A stretch of DNA of 64,000 nucleotides from Kitasatospora sp. MAA19 (GCF_029894125.1 NZ_JARXYZ010000039.1:1-64000); one strand, 5' to 3'; positions 26,043 to 35,725 are shown, numbered from the stretch's first letter. Numbers and translations: made by a program. Notes: a model not told the origin generated them from the letters alone.

Positions 26043-28124
26043 GTGAGCAGCGATCGGGACGGCGTCTACGTCGGCGACAACGCGGCGGAGGACGACGACG
26101 ACTGGTCCGACGCGCCCGACTACACTCCCCCGTCCTGGTACGTCCAGACGGACGCCGTGCAGACGCCGCCGCAGCCGCCGACCCCGGTGGCCGAGGCTCC
26201 GCACGTGGACAAGGCCGCACCGGCGGCACAGACCCCGGCGCCCCAGACCCCCCTGGCGGCTCAGGCCCCGGCCCCGGCCCCGACGCCGGATCAGGCGCCC
26301 GCGCCCGTCCAGGCCGCACCGCCCGTCCAGGCCGCACCGCCCGTCCAGCCCGCACCGCCCGTCCAGCCCGCCCAGGCCGAGGCGCAGCACGTCCCGTTCC
26401 CGGCACCCGGCCCCACCCCGGGCTGGCCGACGGCGGAGGCCCTGGCGCAGCCGCAGCCCGTCCCGGCTCCGCAGCAACCGCCGCAGCCGTACGCGTACCC
26501 GAGCCCGGCCCCGCAGCCGGTGCAGCCCGCCCAGCCGGTCCCGCCGCAGTCGTACGCGCAGCCGCCCGCGCAGCACCTGCCCCCGCAGCAGCAACCGCAG
26601 GACCCGCAGGCCGCCGCGTGGGCCGCCCAGCCGCAGCCCGTACAGCCGCAGCAGCCGCAGCCCGCCGCGCCGGTGGACCCGCGCCAGGGCGGCTGGCCGC
26701 AGCCCGCCGGCTATCCGCCGGCGGCCCAGCCCCAGCCCGGCCCGCAGCCCGGCGCCGCGCACCCGTGGCCGGCGCAGGACGCCGCCGTGCCGCCGCCCGT
26801 CGCGTTCCAGCAGTCCGCCGCCCCGCAGCAGGTCGCGCACGGCGCGCCGCTCGGCTACACCGCCGCGGTCGAGCTGTCCTCGGACCGGCTGCTGCGCAGC
26901 CAGCCCAAGCAGCAGCGCCAGCAGCCGCGCTTCCAGTTCGGCGGCAAGGCGGCGGCCGCCGAGAAGTCCCGCAAGCTGGAGATCATCCGCACCCCGGTGA
27001 TGAGCTGCTACCGGATCGCCGTGATCAGCCTCAAGGGCGGGGTCGGCAAGACCACGACCACCACCGCGCTCGGCGCGACCCTGGCCAGCGAGCGCCAGGA
27101 CAAGGTGATCGCGATCGACGCCAACCCGGACGCCGGCACCCTGGGCCGCCGGGTCAAGCGCCAGACCGGCGCGACCATCCGCGACCTGGTGACGGCCATC
27201 CCGCACCTGCGCAGTTACATGGACATCCGTCAGTTCACCTCGCAGGACCTCAACTCGGGCCTGGAGATCCTGGCGAACGACGTCGACCCGGCGGTCTCGA
27301 CCACGTTCAACGACTCGGACTACCGCCAGGTCATCGAGGTGCTGGGCCGCCAGTACCCGATCATCCTGACCGACTCCGGCACCGGCCTGCTGTACAGCGC
27401 GATGCGTGGGGTGCTGGACCTCGCCGACCAGCTGATCATCGTCTCCACCCCGAGCGTGGACGGCGCCTCCAGCGCCTCGACCACGCTGGACTGGCTCTCC
27501 GCGCACGGCTACGCGGACCTGGTGCAGCGCAGCATCACGGTGGTCTCCGGGGTGCGCGAGACCAGCAAGATGATCAAGGTCGAGGACATCGTCGCGCACT
27601 TCCAGACCCGCTGCCGCGGGGTGGTCGTGGTGCCGTTCGACGAGAGCCTGGCGGCCGGCGCCGAGGTCAACCTCGACATGATGCGGCCCAAGGTCCGCGA
27701 GGCCTACTTCGAGCTGGCCACCCTGGTCGGCGAGGACATCATCCGGGCCCAGCAGGCCGCCGCCCAGCAGGCCGGGTGGCAGCAGCAGGCGCAGGCGGCG
27801 GCGTACCCGGCGCAGGCCGGCCAGCCGCAGCCGCAACCACAGCCGTACGCGGGGCAGCCGGGGCAGGCCGCCCAGCCGGCCCCCGGGGCGCCGTGGGCGC
27901 CGCAGCCCGGCCAGGCCCCGCCGCCCCCGCCCGGGTACGGCTACCCGCAGCAGCCCCCCGCCCCGGCGGCCTGGCCGCAGCCGGGCGCCCAGCAGCCGCC
28001 CGCGCCGCAGCCGGGCCCGGGCTACGGCTACCCGCCCGCCCAGGGCCAGCCGCCGCAGCCCGCCCCGCCGGCCCAGCCGGACGGCTACCAGCCGCCGCCC
28101 GGCTACGGCCCCCCGCAGCAGTGA
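26043..28124 (+). CDS. ParA/MinD-like ATPase with Pro/Gln-rich arms (EspI-like)
   Basis: 693 residues. An acidic start and about 270 residues of Pro/Ala/Gln-rich low complexity lead to a P-loop ATPase domain with the deviant Walker A KGGVGKTT at 331-338, IAIDANPDAGTL and ILTDSGTGL. The domain ends near residue 570, followed by another 120-residue Pro/Gln/Gly/Tyr-rich tail. This layout matches EspI-type ATPases of mycobacterial ESX loci, which modulate secretion. GTG start with GAGGGAG upstream. It follows the 255-residue protein gene by 130 bases. Confidence 0.85.
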   Translation: MSSDRDGVYVGDNAAEDDDDWSDAPDYTPPSWYVQTDAVQTPPQPPTPVAEAPHVDKAAPAAQTPAPQTPLAAQAPAPAPTPDQAPAPVQAAPPVQAAPPVQPAPPVQPAQAEAQHVPFPAPGPTPGWPTAEALAQPQPVPAPQQPPQPYAYPSPAPQPVQPAQPVPPQSYAQPPAQHLPPQQQPQDPQAAAWAAQPQPVQPQQPQPAAPVDPRQGGWPQPAGYPPAAQPQPGPQPGAAHPWPAQDAAVPPPVAFQQSAAPQQVAHGAPLGYTAAVELSSDRLLRSQPKQQRQQPRFQFGGKAAAAEKSRKLEIIRTPVMSCYRIAVISLKGGVGKTTTTTALGATLASERQDKVIAIDANPDAGTLGRRVKRQTGATIRDLVTAIPHLRSYMDIRQFTSQDLNSGLEILANDVDPAVSTTFNDSDYRQVIEVLGRQYPIILTDSGTGLLYSAMRGVLDLADQLIIVSTPSVDGASSASTTLDWLSAHGYADLVQRSITVVSGVRETSKMIKVEDIVAHFQTRCRGVVVVPFDESLAAGAEVNLDMMRPKVREAYFELATLVGEDIIRAQQAAAQQAGWQQQAQAAAYPAQAGQPQPQPQPYAGQPGQAAQPAPGAPWAPQPGQAPPPPPGYGYPQQPPAPAAWPQPGAQQPPAPQPGPGYGYPPAQGQPPQPAPPAQPDGYQPPPGYGPPQQ

Positions 28125-28129
28125 CGCCG

Positions 28130-28162
28130 AAGGGCCCGCCGACACCAGGTCGGCGGGCCCTT
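28130..28162. terminator. Bidirectional terminator between the EspI-like gene and ribF
   Basis: Perfect 14-base stem (28130-28143 with 28149-28162) and ACCAG loop between convergent genes. Confidence 0.8.
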
Positions 28163-28181
28163 CCCCGTGGCGCGGCGGCGC

Positions 28182-29126
28182 TCAGGCGCCGTCGGTCAGC
28201 TCGCGGGCCTGCTTGACGTCGTCGGCCATCCGGTCGAGCAGCGCCTCGATGGAGTCGAACTTCTCCATCCCGCGCAGGTAGGCCAGGAAGTCCACGGCCA
28301 CGTGCAGCCCGTACAGGTCCAGGCCGACCCGGTCGATGGCGTACGCCTCGACGGTGCGCGCGGTGCCGTCGAAGGTCGGGTTGGTGCCGACCGAGATGGC
28401 GGCGGGCATCCGCTCGCCGTCCGCGGTCAGCCAGCCCGCGTACACGCCGTCGGCCGGGATCGCGCTGTACGGCACGGTCTCGACGTTGGCGGTCGGGTAG
28501 CCGAGTTCACGGCCGCGCTGCGCGCCGCGCACCACCACGCCCTCGACCCGGTGCGGGCGGCCCAGCACCTCGCCGGCGCCGGCCATGTCCCCGGCCTCGA
28601 CCAGCCGCCGGGTCAGGGTGGAGGAGAACGGCTCGCCGGCCCCGGCGGTGCCGCTCACCTGGAGGTCGACCACCTCGACGTCGAAGCCGGCCGACCGGCC
28701 CAGCTCGGCGAGCAGCGCGACGTCCCCGGCGGCCCGGTGCCCGAAGCGGAAGTTGGGGCCCTCGACGACGGCCCGGGCGTGCAGCGCGTCGACCAGGACC
28801 TGCCGGACGAAGGTCTCCGGCGACTCCTGGGACAGCTCCGGGGTGAACGGCAGCACCAGCACCGCGTCCACGCCGAGGCCCGCCATCAACTCGGCGCGGC
28901 GCGCCTGCGGGGCGAGCACCGCCGGGTGGCTGCCCGGACGGATGACCTCGCGCGGGTGCGGGTCGAAGGTCACCACGACCGCGGGGAGGCCGAGTTCGCG
29001 GGCGCGCTCGACCGCCCGGCCGATGATCAGCTGATGCCCGCGGTGCACCCCGTCGAACGAGCCGATGGTGACGACGCTGCGTCCCCAGTCACCGGGGATC
29101 TCCTCCAGGCCACGCCAGCGCTGCAC
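28182..29126 (-). CDS. ribF: Bifunctional riboflavin kinase/FAD synthetase
   Basis: Makes FMN and FAD from riboflavin and ATP. The N-terminal nucleotidyltransferase motif GSFDGVHRGH is at residues 22-31. The C-terminal kinase motif GYPTANV and a conserved PADGVYAG follow; 314 residues, normal length. The start is GTG at 29126 with AAGGAG eight bases upstream. It is last of the infB-truB cluster. Confidence 0.95.
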   Translation of the reverse strand: MQRWRGLEEIPGDWGRSVVTIGSFDGVHRGHQLIIGRAVERARELGLPAVVVTFDPHPREVIRPGSHPAVLAPQARRAELMAGLGVDAVLVLPFTPELSQESPETFVRQVLVDALHARAVVEGPNFRFGHRAAGDVALLAELGRSAGFDVEVVDLQVSGTAGAGEPFSSTLTRRLVEAGDMAGAGEVLGRPHRVEGVVVRGAQRGRELGYPTANVETVPYSAIPADGVYAGWLTADGERMPAAISVGTNPTFDGTARTVEAYAIDRVGLDLYGLHVAVDFLAYLRGMEKFDSIEALLDRMADDVKQARELTDGA

Positions 29127-29191
29127 CCTGACCGCTCCTTGTTCCGTACGGCGCGTACCCTCTGTACGCTCAAACGCTCAAACCCGAACCC

Positions 29192-32100
29192 CTATAGCGT
29201 GCCATGCGCCTGCTCCTGCTCCGGCACCGGAATACGGGTTGGGCGCACCGGCGGCCGTACGGCCCGCCCGAGCGCGGTCCGCTCCGCCTCGGCGGCGGCG
29301 TACTGCGGGTCGCGGCCGGCCGCCGCCAGGGCGCGCATCCGGGCCAGCCGGGGGCCGTCCGGCCGGGTCGGGGCGGCCTCCCGCGGCCACTGGGTGAGCA
29401 GCTGCGCGAACGCCGCCGAGCGGCCCGCGCAGCGCACCAGCAGCTCGTCGGCGGTCGGCAGGCCGGGTGTCGCCCGGGCCAGCACCGCCCGGGCCCGGGC
29501 GGGCTTCTCGGCCGCGCAGTGCTCGGCCAACCGCTCCACGGCCGCGGTCAGCACCGCCGGGTCGGTCTCGGTGGCGAGCAGGGTGTCCAGCAACTCGCAG
29601 CGCAGCGCGTCCGCCGCCGGGTCCGCCACCGGGACGGACAGCACCTGCGCGAACGGCCGCCGCACGCCCGCCGCACGGGCGGCCAGCGCGCCGCCGAGCA
29701 GCACCCGCAGCTCCAGCCGGGCGGCCGGGCCGGCGGTCGCGGCGCGCTCCAGGCGGCGGCCCAGGTAGTCGACGGCGACCGGCCCGGCCAGCGCCGGGTG
29801 GTCGCGCAGCAGCCGGGCGGCCAGTTCGGCGCCCCGCCGGGTGGCCACCGGGGTGCGGGCCTCGGCCAGTACCCGCAGGGTCTCGGCGGCGGCCGCGCCC
29901 GGGGCCGCCAGCCGGTCGGCGAGCGCGGCCAGCACGGGCTCCGGGTCGCTCTCCAGGGCCGGGGCGAGCGCCCGGGGGGTGAGGAAGGCGTCGCCGCCCG
30001 CCCGGTGCAGTGCGAGCGCGGCGGGGAGGTGCTCGGCCCGGGTCTCCGGATCGCCGACCAGCAGGGCGAGCGCGGCGCCGTGCAGGCCCGGTTCGTCCTC
30101 GCGGGCGAGCAGGGTCAGCGCGGTGAACCGCAGCAGTCCGGCGGCGGCTCCGGCGGCGTACGGGGCGACCCGCAGGGCGTGCACGGCGGCGGCGACGTGC
30201 CGCTCGGGCCGCCGGTCGTGGCTCCAGCGGTCCACCGCCCGGCAGAGCGCGGAGGGCTCCTCGACCGCGAGCACGGTGAGCAGCGCGTCCGCCCTCGGGT
30301 GCGCGGCGTCGGCCAGCGCGTCGGCCAATTCGTCCAGGGCGAGCCTGCGGTGGGCGTGTAGCAGGTCGTGGGCGAGGTCGGCGACGGTGCGGCCGGGACG
30401 GCCGGGCAGGCCGCGCGGGTCGTCGAACCAGGCGCAGAGCAGCGGGAACACCGCGGCCGGGTCGGCGCGCAGCCGCTCGGCCGCCGCGCCGAGGAACGGC
30501 TGCCCGGGCCCGTCGGCGGCCACCAGGCGGCGCAGCAGTGCGAGTTCGGCCTCGACGGGCAGGCCGAGCCCGGTCCAGAACGCCGGGCCGAACGCCCCGA
30601 GCCCCGCCGTCGGCAGCCCGTCCACCCCGCCCGCCGCGGCCGCCTGTTCGGCGATCCGCCCCGCCAACTGGTCGAGCAGTGCCCGGTGTTCGGCGGGATC
30701 GGGGCTGGCGGCCAGCCCGGCGGTGAGCAACCGGCAGGCCCACCAGGCCGGTTCGCTGCCCGACGGGCGCAGGTCCAGGGCGCGCCAGAGCCGGTGCAGC
30801 CACGGGTCCAGGGCGGGCGCGCCCCAGGTCTCGGCCAGCCGGCGCAGCGCGGCGGCGACCGGGCCGATCCGGTGCCGGGGGACGGCGCGCACCGCGCCGC
30901 TCGGGTGGGTCCCCGCTCCCCCGGCCCGGCCGCCGGGAGACGCCCCCAGCCCGTCGGCGGGCGAGGGGGGCGTGTCCTCGGTCTCGCCCAGCAGCATCCG
31001 CAGCGCGGCGTCCAGGTCCAGGTGCAGACCCTGCAGCCAGTCCGCGAACTCCCCGTGCGCGAACCGGAATCCGGGCCCGGCGGGGACGAACAGGCCCTCG
31101 GCGAGGACGGCCGTGGCCCAGCCGCCGGACGCCGGGAACAGCTCCTCGAACGCGGCCCGGCCCAGCCCGCCCGGCTCGGCGCCGAGCATCCGCCGGGCCG
31201 CCTCGTGCACCCGCCCGGCCACCGCCGCCGCCAGCCGCCGCACCCGCCCGTTAGACGGCCCGGCGGGCCGGGCGGAGCCCCGGCGGTGGGCGCCCGGGCG
31301 GCGCGGCCGGCCGTCCTCGGCCAGCCGCTGGGCCACCCGCAGGCAGCGCAGGTCCAGGTAGGCACCGAACAGCTCGCCCCGGCGCGCCGGTTCCCCGCGC
31401 AGGCCCTCCGCCCACAGCTCACCGGCCAGCCGGGCGGCCAGCGGGTGCCGCGCGTCGGCGGCGGCCGGCCAGCCCGGCGGCAGCCCGTACCGGCGGCGCA
31501 CCCGCTCGGCCGCCTCGGCGGGCAGCGGGCCGAGCCGGTGCCCGCCGAGGGTCGGGGCGCCCGGGCCGGCGCCGTCCATCCGGACGGTGGGGGCGCTGGC
31601 CAGGTCGCCGCCCGGCTCCGGCTGGTCCGCGCACCGGGTACGGTCCGTGCCGCTGCCCCACTTCTGGGCCGCCAGCCGCTCCCAGGCCTCCTCGCCGCAG
31701 GCGGTCAGCAGCCGCGCCCCGCAGCCGGTCAGCCAGTCCCCGGCGCCGCGCAGCCAGCGCGGGTCCTGCGGCGCCGGGGACTCCTCGGGGCCGTCCAGGA
31801 CCACCAGCAGCGGCCGCCCGGCCGCCGCGCACAGCGCCGCCACCGGCTCCGGCGCGGGCGCCGGGATGCCCAGTTCGGCCGCGGCGGCGGCCAGCGCCCG
31901 CTCCACCGGGGCGGCGAGCGAGCGGTCCTCGGCCAGCAGGTCGGCGCCGCGCAGCCAGAGGGTGGGCAGCGGCCGGGCGCCGTCGGCGCGGCGGGCGGCG
32001 AGGGCGGCGAGTTCGGTGGAGCGCCCGCTGCCGGGGGCGCCGACCAGCGCGGTGACGGTGGCCGGCGGTTCGTCCCCGGTCAGCCCGTCGGGCCGGTCGA

Positions 32101-32857
32101 CCCGGTCGGCGGCGAGCCCGGCCACCCGGCCGGGTCCGGCCCCGGCGGCGGCCAGCTGCGCGGCGGTCAGCCGCAGCACCCCGGCCAGGTTGAGCGCGGT
32201 CCCGTAGGCGGGCACGGCCGCGGCGTTGCGAGCCAGCAGTTCGGCCAGCGGCGGGGCGACGACCGCGCCGCCACCGGCCGGTACCGCGGGCAGCGCGCCG
32301 CCGTACTGCGGGTCGCGCAGCGCGGGCACGGCCAGCGCCACCACGGCGCCGCTGCGGGCGTCCAGCACCGGCGCGCCGGCCGGCACCGCTACGCCGGCGA
32401 GCACCGGCGGGTCGAGCAGCAGCAGCCCGCCCGGCAGGTGGCCGCCGTCCGGCCGGACGTACCCGGCGCCGGTGACGCCCAGCAGGCCGCAGCGCAGCGC
32501 CACCGCCCGTTCCTCCTCACCGGCCAGCGCGGGCACCAGCACCTCGGGCCCGGCCCCGAGCGCGGCGACCGGCAGCGGCGGTACGGGCAGCCCGCCGACC
32601 GCCTCGGTGCGCACCAGGGCGAGCCCGTGCTCGGGCAGCGGCAGCACCGCGTCCGGGCCCACCACCCGGGTCTGCCCGCCGGGGGTGTGCAGGACGATCC
32701 GGTCCAGGCCGGTGACGCTCTCGTGCGCGGTGAGGACGGTGCCCTGCGGATCGGCGACGAACCCTAAGCCGTGCAGCCGCCCGTTGAGGTCGCGGATCCG
32801 CAGCAGGTACCGCCCGGGCTCCCCCGCCACACCGTCGCCGTCCAGGAATCCCGGCAT
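29192..32857 (-). CDS. Trypsin-fold/P-loop NTPase fusion, probably non-catalytic protease
   Basis: 1221 residues. Residues 25-180 resemble a trypsin-like domain (LGFVADPQGTVLTAHE with His45; GAPVLDARSGAVVAL). The expected Asp position reads LALVR without Asp, and the expected Ser reads PAGAP (Ala160). A STAND/NACHT-like ATPase follows: P-loop GAPGSGRS (273-280, Arg in place of Lys) and Walker B LLVVLDG (350-356). The rest is an Ala/Leu/Arg-rich helical array. The ATG at 32857 has GGAGGG at eight bases; a GTG six bases upstream is too close to it. It lies between truB and ribF. Role unknown: sensor, scaffold or conflict protein. Confidence 0.75.
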   Translation of the reverse strand: MPGFLDGDGVAGEPGRYLLRIRDLNGRLHGLGFVADPQGTVLTAHESVTGLDRIVLHTPGGQTRVVGPDAVLPLPEHGLALVRTEAVGGLPVPPLPVAALGAGPEVLVPALAGEEERAVALRCGLLGVTGAGYVRPDGGHLPGGLLLLDPPVLAGVAVPAGAPVLDARSGAVVALAVPALRDPQYGGALPAVPAGGGAVVAPPLAELLARNAAAVPAYGTALNLAGVLRLTAAQLAAAGAGPGRVAGLAADRVDRPDGLTGDEPPATVTALVGAPGSGRSTELAALAARRADGARPLPTLWLRGADLLAEDRSLAAPVERALAAAAAELGIPAPAPEPVAALCAAAGRPLLVVLDGPEESPAPQDPRWLRGAGDWLTGCGARLLTACGEEAWERLAAQKWGSGTDRTRCADQPEPGGDLASAPTVRMDGAGPGAPTLGGHRLGPLPAEAAERVRRRYGLPPGWPAAADARHPLAARLAGELWAEGLRGEPARRGELFGAYLDLRCLRVAQRLAEDGRPRRPGAHRRGSARPAGPSNGRVRRLAAAVAGRVHEAARRMLGAEPGGLGRAAFEELFPASGGWATAVLAEGLFVPAGPGFRFAHGEFADWLQGLHLDLDAALRMLLGETEDTPPSPADGLGASPGGRAGGAGTHPSGAVRAVPRHRIGPVAAALRRLAETWGAPALDPWLHRLWRALDLRPSGSEPAWWACRLLTAGLAASPDPAEHRALLDQLAGRIAEQAAAAGGVDGLPTAGLGAFGPAFWTGLGLPVEAELALLRRLVAADGPGQPFLGAAAERLRADPAAVFPLLCAWFDDPRGLPGRPGRTVADLAHDLLHAHRRLALDELADALADAAHPRADALLTVLAVEEPSALCRAVDRWSHDRRPERHVAAAVHALRVAPYAAGAAAGLLRFTALTLLAREDEPGLHGAALALLVGDPETRAEHLPAALALHRAGGDAFLTPRALAPALESDPEPVLAALADRLAAPGAAAAETLRVLAEARTPVATRRGAELAARLLRDHPALAGPVAVDYLGRRLERAATAGPAARLELRVLLGGALAARAAGVRRPFAQVLSVPVADPAADALRCELLDTLLATETDPAVLTAAVERLAEHCAAEKPARARAVLARATPGLPTADELLVRCAGRSAAFAQLLTQWPREAAPTRPDGPRLARMRALAAAGRDPQYAAAEAERTALGRAVRPPVRPTRIPVPEQEQAHGTL

Positions 32858-33014
32858 TCGCACTGCCCTCCCCGCAGGGCCGGGCAGCCCGGGAGCGGAC
32901 TCGTCACGGCGACCTGCTCGCCGCCGGGGAGCCTGCCCGCCCGGGAGCGGGCCCGACCGCGCCCGCGCCGCTCACCACGGCCGTTCACCTCGCGCGCCCC
33001 CCCGGACGAGTGAA

Positions 33015-33044
33015 ACCCCCGCCGGGATGACTCCCGACGGGGGT
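33015..33044 (-). terminator. Terminator of truB
   Basis: Thirteen-base stem with one G-T pair (33015-33027 with 33032-33044) and TGAC loop, 19 bases past the truB stop. Confidence 0.7.
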
Positions 33045-33062
33045 GAACTGCGGCGAGGGGCC

Positions 33063-33992
33063 TCAGCCGACGAAGACCGCGACCGGCTTCGCCTGCCCGC
33101 CCTTCTCCTCGACCAGCGCGAGGAAGCGCCCGTCCGGCCCGAACACCGCGATCGGCCCGTCCACGCCCAGCCCGGGCGCCTTGAGCCGGGCGCCGTGCGA
33201 CAGCTTCTCCGCCGCCGCCTCGTCCAGGTCCCAGCGCGGGAAGGCGGCCGCCGCGGCCTCGGCGATCGGCAGCACCTGCAGCCCCGCGGCGGAGTCGCCG
33301 GTGACGGCGGCCTCCAGCTGCTCCAGGGTGTGCGCCGACTCCACCGAGTACGGCCCGACCCTGGTCCGCCGCAGCGCGGTCAGGTGGCCGCCGACGCCGA
33401 GCCCGGCGCCCAGGTCGCGGGCCAGTGCCCGGATGTAGGTGCCGGAGGAGCACTCGACGGTCACGTCCAGGTCCACCACCGGCGTGCCGTCCTCGGCCAC
33501 CGCCGCGCGCTGCCCGTGCACGGTGAAGGAGTGGATCGTGGTGGGCCGGGCCGCGAGCTCGAAGTCCTCGCCCTCGCGCACCCGCGCGTACGACCGCTTG
33601 CCGTCGATCTTGATCGCGCTGACCTTGGAGGGCACCTGCATGATCTCGCCGGTGAGCGCGGCGATCCCGGTGTCGATCGCCTCCCGGGTCACCCCGTCGG
33701 CCGGGGTGGCGGCGGTGACCTCGCCCTCCCGGTCGTCGGTGACGGTGGTCTGGCCGAGCCGGATGGTCGCCTCGTACGTCTTGGCGGTGAGCATCAGGTG
33801 CCCGAGCAGCCGGGTGGCCCGCTCGACGCCGATCACCAGCACGCCGGTGGCCATCGGGTCCAGCGTCCCGGCGTGCCCGACCTTCCGTGTCCCGGCCAGC
33901 CATCGCAGCTTGGCGACGACCCCGTGCGAGGTGATGCCCTCGGGCTTGTCGACGATCACCAGGCCGTCCGGGCCGGTGCCTTTGCGCTTCAT
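33063..33992 (-). CDS. truB: tRNA pseudouridine-55 synthase
   Basis: Converts U55 to pseudouridine in the T arm of tRNAs. The catalytic motif GTLDPMATG is present with Asp45, along with DKPEGITSH and KVSAIKIDGKRSYA; 309 residues. I use ATG at 33992 (MKRKGTGPDG); a TTG one codon upstream is also possible. It is part of the nusA-infB cluster and starts 34 bases after the DHH phosphoesterase gene. Confidence 0.95.
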   Translation of the reverse strand: MKRKGTGPDGLVIVDKPEGITSHGVVAKLRWLAGTRKVGHAGTLDPMATGVLVIGVERATRLLGHLMLTAKTYEATIRLGQTTVTDDREGEVTAATPADGVTREAIDTGIAALTGEIMQVPSKVSAIKIDGKRSYARVREGEDFELAARPTTIHSFTVHGQRAAVAEDGTPVVDLDVTVECSSGTYIRALARDLGAGLGVGGHLTALRRTRVGPYSVESAHTLEQLEAAVTGDSAAGLQVLPIAEAAAAAFPRWDLDEAAAEKLSHGARLKAPGLGVDGPIAVFGPDGRFLALVEEKGGQAKPVAVFVG

Positions 33993-34026
33993 CAAGTTCT
34001 TTCTCTAAAAAACGGTCAAGAGATGA

Positions 34027-35130
34027 TCAACGTACCGGTCGCAGCGCGCCCCGGAACCGTTCGACCACCGCGGCCACGTCCTCCCGCGCGCTGAACCCGG
34101 CCGCGAAGACGTGCCCCCCGCCGCCCAGTTCGGCGCAGGCCGCGGCGACGTCCACCGCGCCCTTGGAACGCGAGGAGCCCCGCAGCGTGCCGTCCGGGTC
34201 CTGCTTGAGCACCAGCGCCACCTCGGCCTCGGCCGGGCGGCGCAGGATGTCGATCAGCCCCTCGATCTCCTCGACCGTGACGCTGAACAGCACCAGGTCC
34301 TGGTACGGCACCCAGGTCCACACCAGGCCCAGCCCGCCGGCCGCGTCCGGCTCGTAGACGGCCCGGTCCAGCGCGCCCGCGAGCACCTTGAGGTAGCCGA
34401 AGGAGGAGGTGTCCCACAGCTGCCGGGAGATCAGGTCGTGCCGGATGCCGGTGGCCAGCAGCCGCCCGGCGAGTTCGTGGGTGGCGGGCGTGGTGGCCCG
34501 GTACTTGAACGAGCCGGTGTCGGTGGCGACGCCGGTGTAGAGGCAGGTGGCCAGGTCCTGGTCGAGTTCGACGCCGAGCCGGCGCAGCAGTTCGTCGACC
34601 AGGACGGCGGTGGCCGGCGCGGTCGGATCGATCAGCTGGTGCGTGCCGAAGCCCGGATTGGAGGCGTGGTGGTCGATCACCACCAGCGCGGGCGCGGCGA
34701 AGGCCTTGCCGTGCAGCAGGCCGAGCCGGCTCTCCGCGGCCACGTCGAAGCAGAGCACCAGCTCGGGGACGTCCGGCACCTCGGCGGCCGGCACGATCAG
34801 CTCCTGACCGGGCAGGAAGGCCAGCGACTCGGGCACGATCTGCGGGTCGTCGCCGAAGGAGACCCGCACCTGCTTGCCGAGCCCGCGCAGCGCCAGCGCG
34901 GCCGCCAGCGAGGAGCCCAGGGCGTCGCCGTCCGGGCAGATGTGGCAGATCAGGTCGATCGAACGCGCCCGCCCGATCTCCGCCACCACCTGCTGCCAGA
35001 GCAGCTCGAAGCCGCTCTCCTCGGCGCGCGGCCCCGGGAGCGCCGCGAGGGCACCCTCCACCGTGCTGGTGGAGGACGCCCCCGTGGTCGAACCGGCTCG
35101 CGAGGCGGCCTTCGCCGGCTCACCCGCCAT
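34027..35130 (-). CDS. DHH/DHHA1 phosphoesterase, oligoribonuclease/pAp phosphatase
   Basis: NrnA-like enzyme that degrades nano-RNA and 3'-phosphoadenosine 5'-phosphate. The metal motifs HICPDGDA (63-70) and DHH (153-155) and the C-terminal GGGGHVFAAG of DHHA1 are all present; 367 residues with a flexible 35-residue leader. It lies two bases after rbfA, clearly co-transcribed, as in most actinobacterial infB operons. Confidence 0.92.
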   Translation of the reverse strand: MAGEPAKAASRAGSTTGASSTSTVEGALAALPGPRAEESGFELLWQQVVAEIGRARSIDLICHICPDGDALGSSLAAALALRGLGKQVRVSFGDDPQIVPESLAFLPGQELIVPAAEVPDVPELVLCFDVAAESRLGLLHGKAFAAPALVVIDHHASNPGFGTHQLIDPTAPATAVLVDELLRRLGVELDQDLATCLYTGVATDTGSFKYRATTPATHELAGRLLATGIRHDLISRQLWDTSSFGYLKVLAGALDRAVYEPDAAGGLGLVWTWVPYQDLVLFSVTVEEIEGLIDILRRPAEAEVALVLKQDPDGTLRGSSRSKGAVDVAAACAELGGGGHVFAAGFSAREDVAAVVERFRGALRPVR

Positions 35131-35132
35131 GA

Positions 35133-35573
35133 CTACTCGTCCTCGTCGTCACGCTCGGACGCCGGAACCTTGTACGGGTCCGCGTCGCCGGCGTAGGTCG
35201 CGCCCGCGGCGGTGGTGCGCACCGCCGCGTCGATGGCCTTGGCCCGGTCGAGCAGGTCGTCGATGTTCCGGGCGTTGTCCGGCAGCGCGTCCGCGACGAA
35301 GGTCAGCGTCGGGGTGAAGCGCACCCCGATCTTGCCGACCTCGGAGCGGATCACGCCCTTGGCGCTCTCCAGCGCGGCGGCGGTCGCCTCGCGCTCGGTC
35401 TCGTCGCCGAAGACGGTGTAGAAGACGGTGGCCTCGCGCAGGTCCCCGGTCACCCGGGTGTCGGTGATGGTCACGAACCCCAGTCGCGGGTCCTTGATCC
35501 GCCGCTCCAGGGTCTGGGCGACGACCACCTGGATGCGGTCGGCGAGCTTGCGCGCCCTTGCGGTGTCGGTCAC
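35133..35573 (-). CDS. rbfA: 30S ribosome-binding factor A
   Basis: KH-fold 16S maturation factor: ARKLADRIQVVVAQTLERRI, DPRLGFVTITDTRVTGDLR and the RFTPTLTFVAD segment are typical. Start GTG at 35573 (VTDTARARK, 146 residues) with GAGGAGG four bases upstream. The frame continuing to 35729 is unsupported. Acidic tail DDEDE. Confidence 0.94.
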   Translation of the reverse strand: MTDTARARKLADRIQVVVAQTLERRIKDPRLGFVTITDTRVTGDLREATVFYTVFGDETEREATAAALESAKGVIRSEVGKIGVRFTPTLTFVADALPDNARNIDDLLDRAKAIDAAVRTTAAGATYAGDADPYKVPASERDDEDE

Positions 35574-35725
35574 GTTGCCTCCTCGTGCAGTGGGTCCGGC
35601 ATCCGGGCGGCTGCGCGCCCGTCGGGGCCCAAGCCCCAAAGTACCGGCCCGCGCCCGGCCTTGCGGGCGCTCTGGGTCCTGATCCGTGTGAGAACGGCGA
35701 CTTCCGCCGACCGTCTCCACGGCTC

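Noticed and set aside
9942..28124. Secretion locus as a recent horizontal island
   Set aside because: No mobility genes, flanking repeats, tRNA or composition shift; flanks are conserved housekeeping genes.
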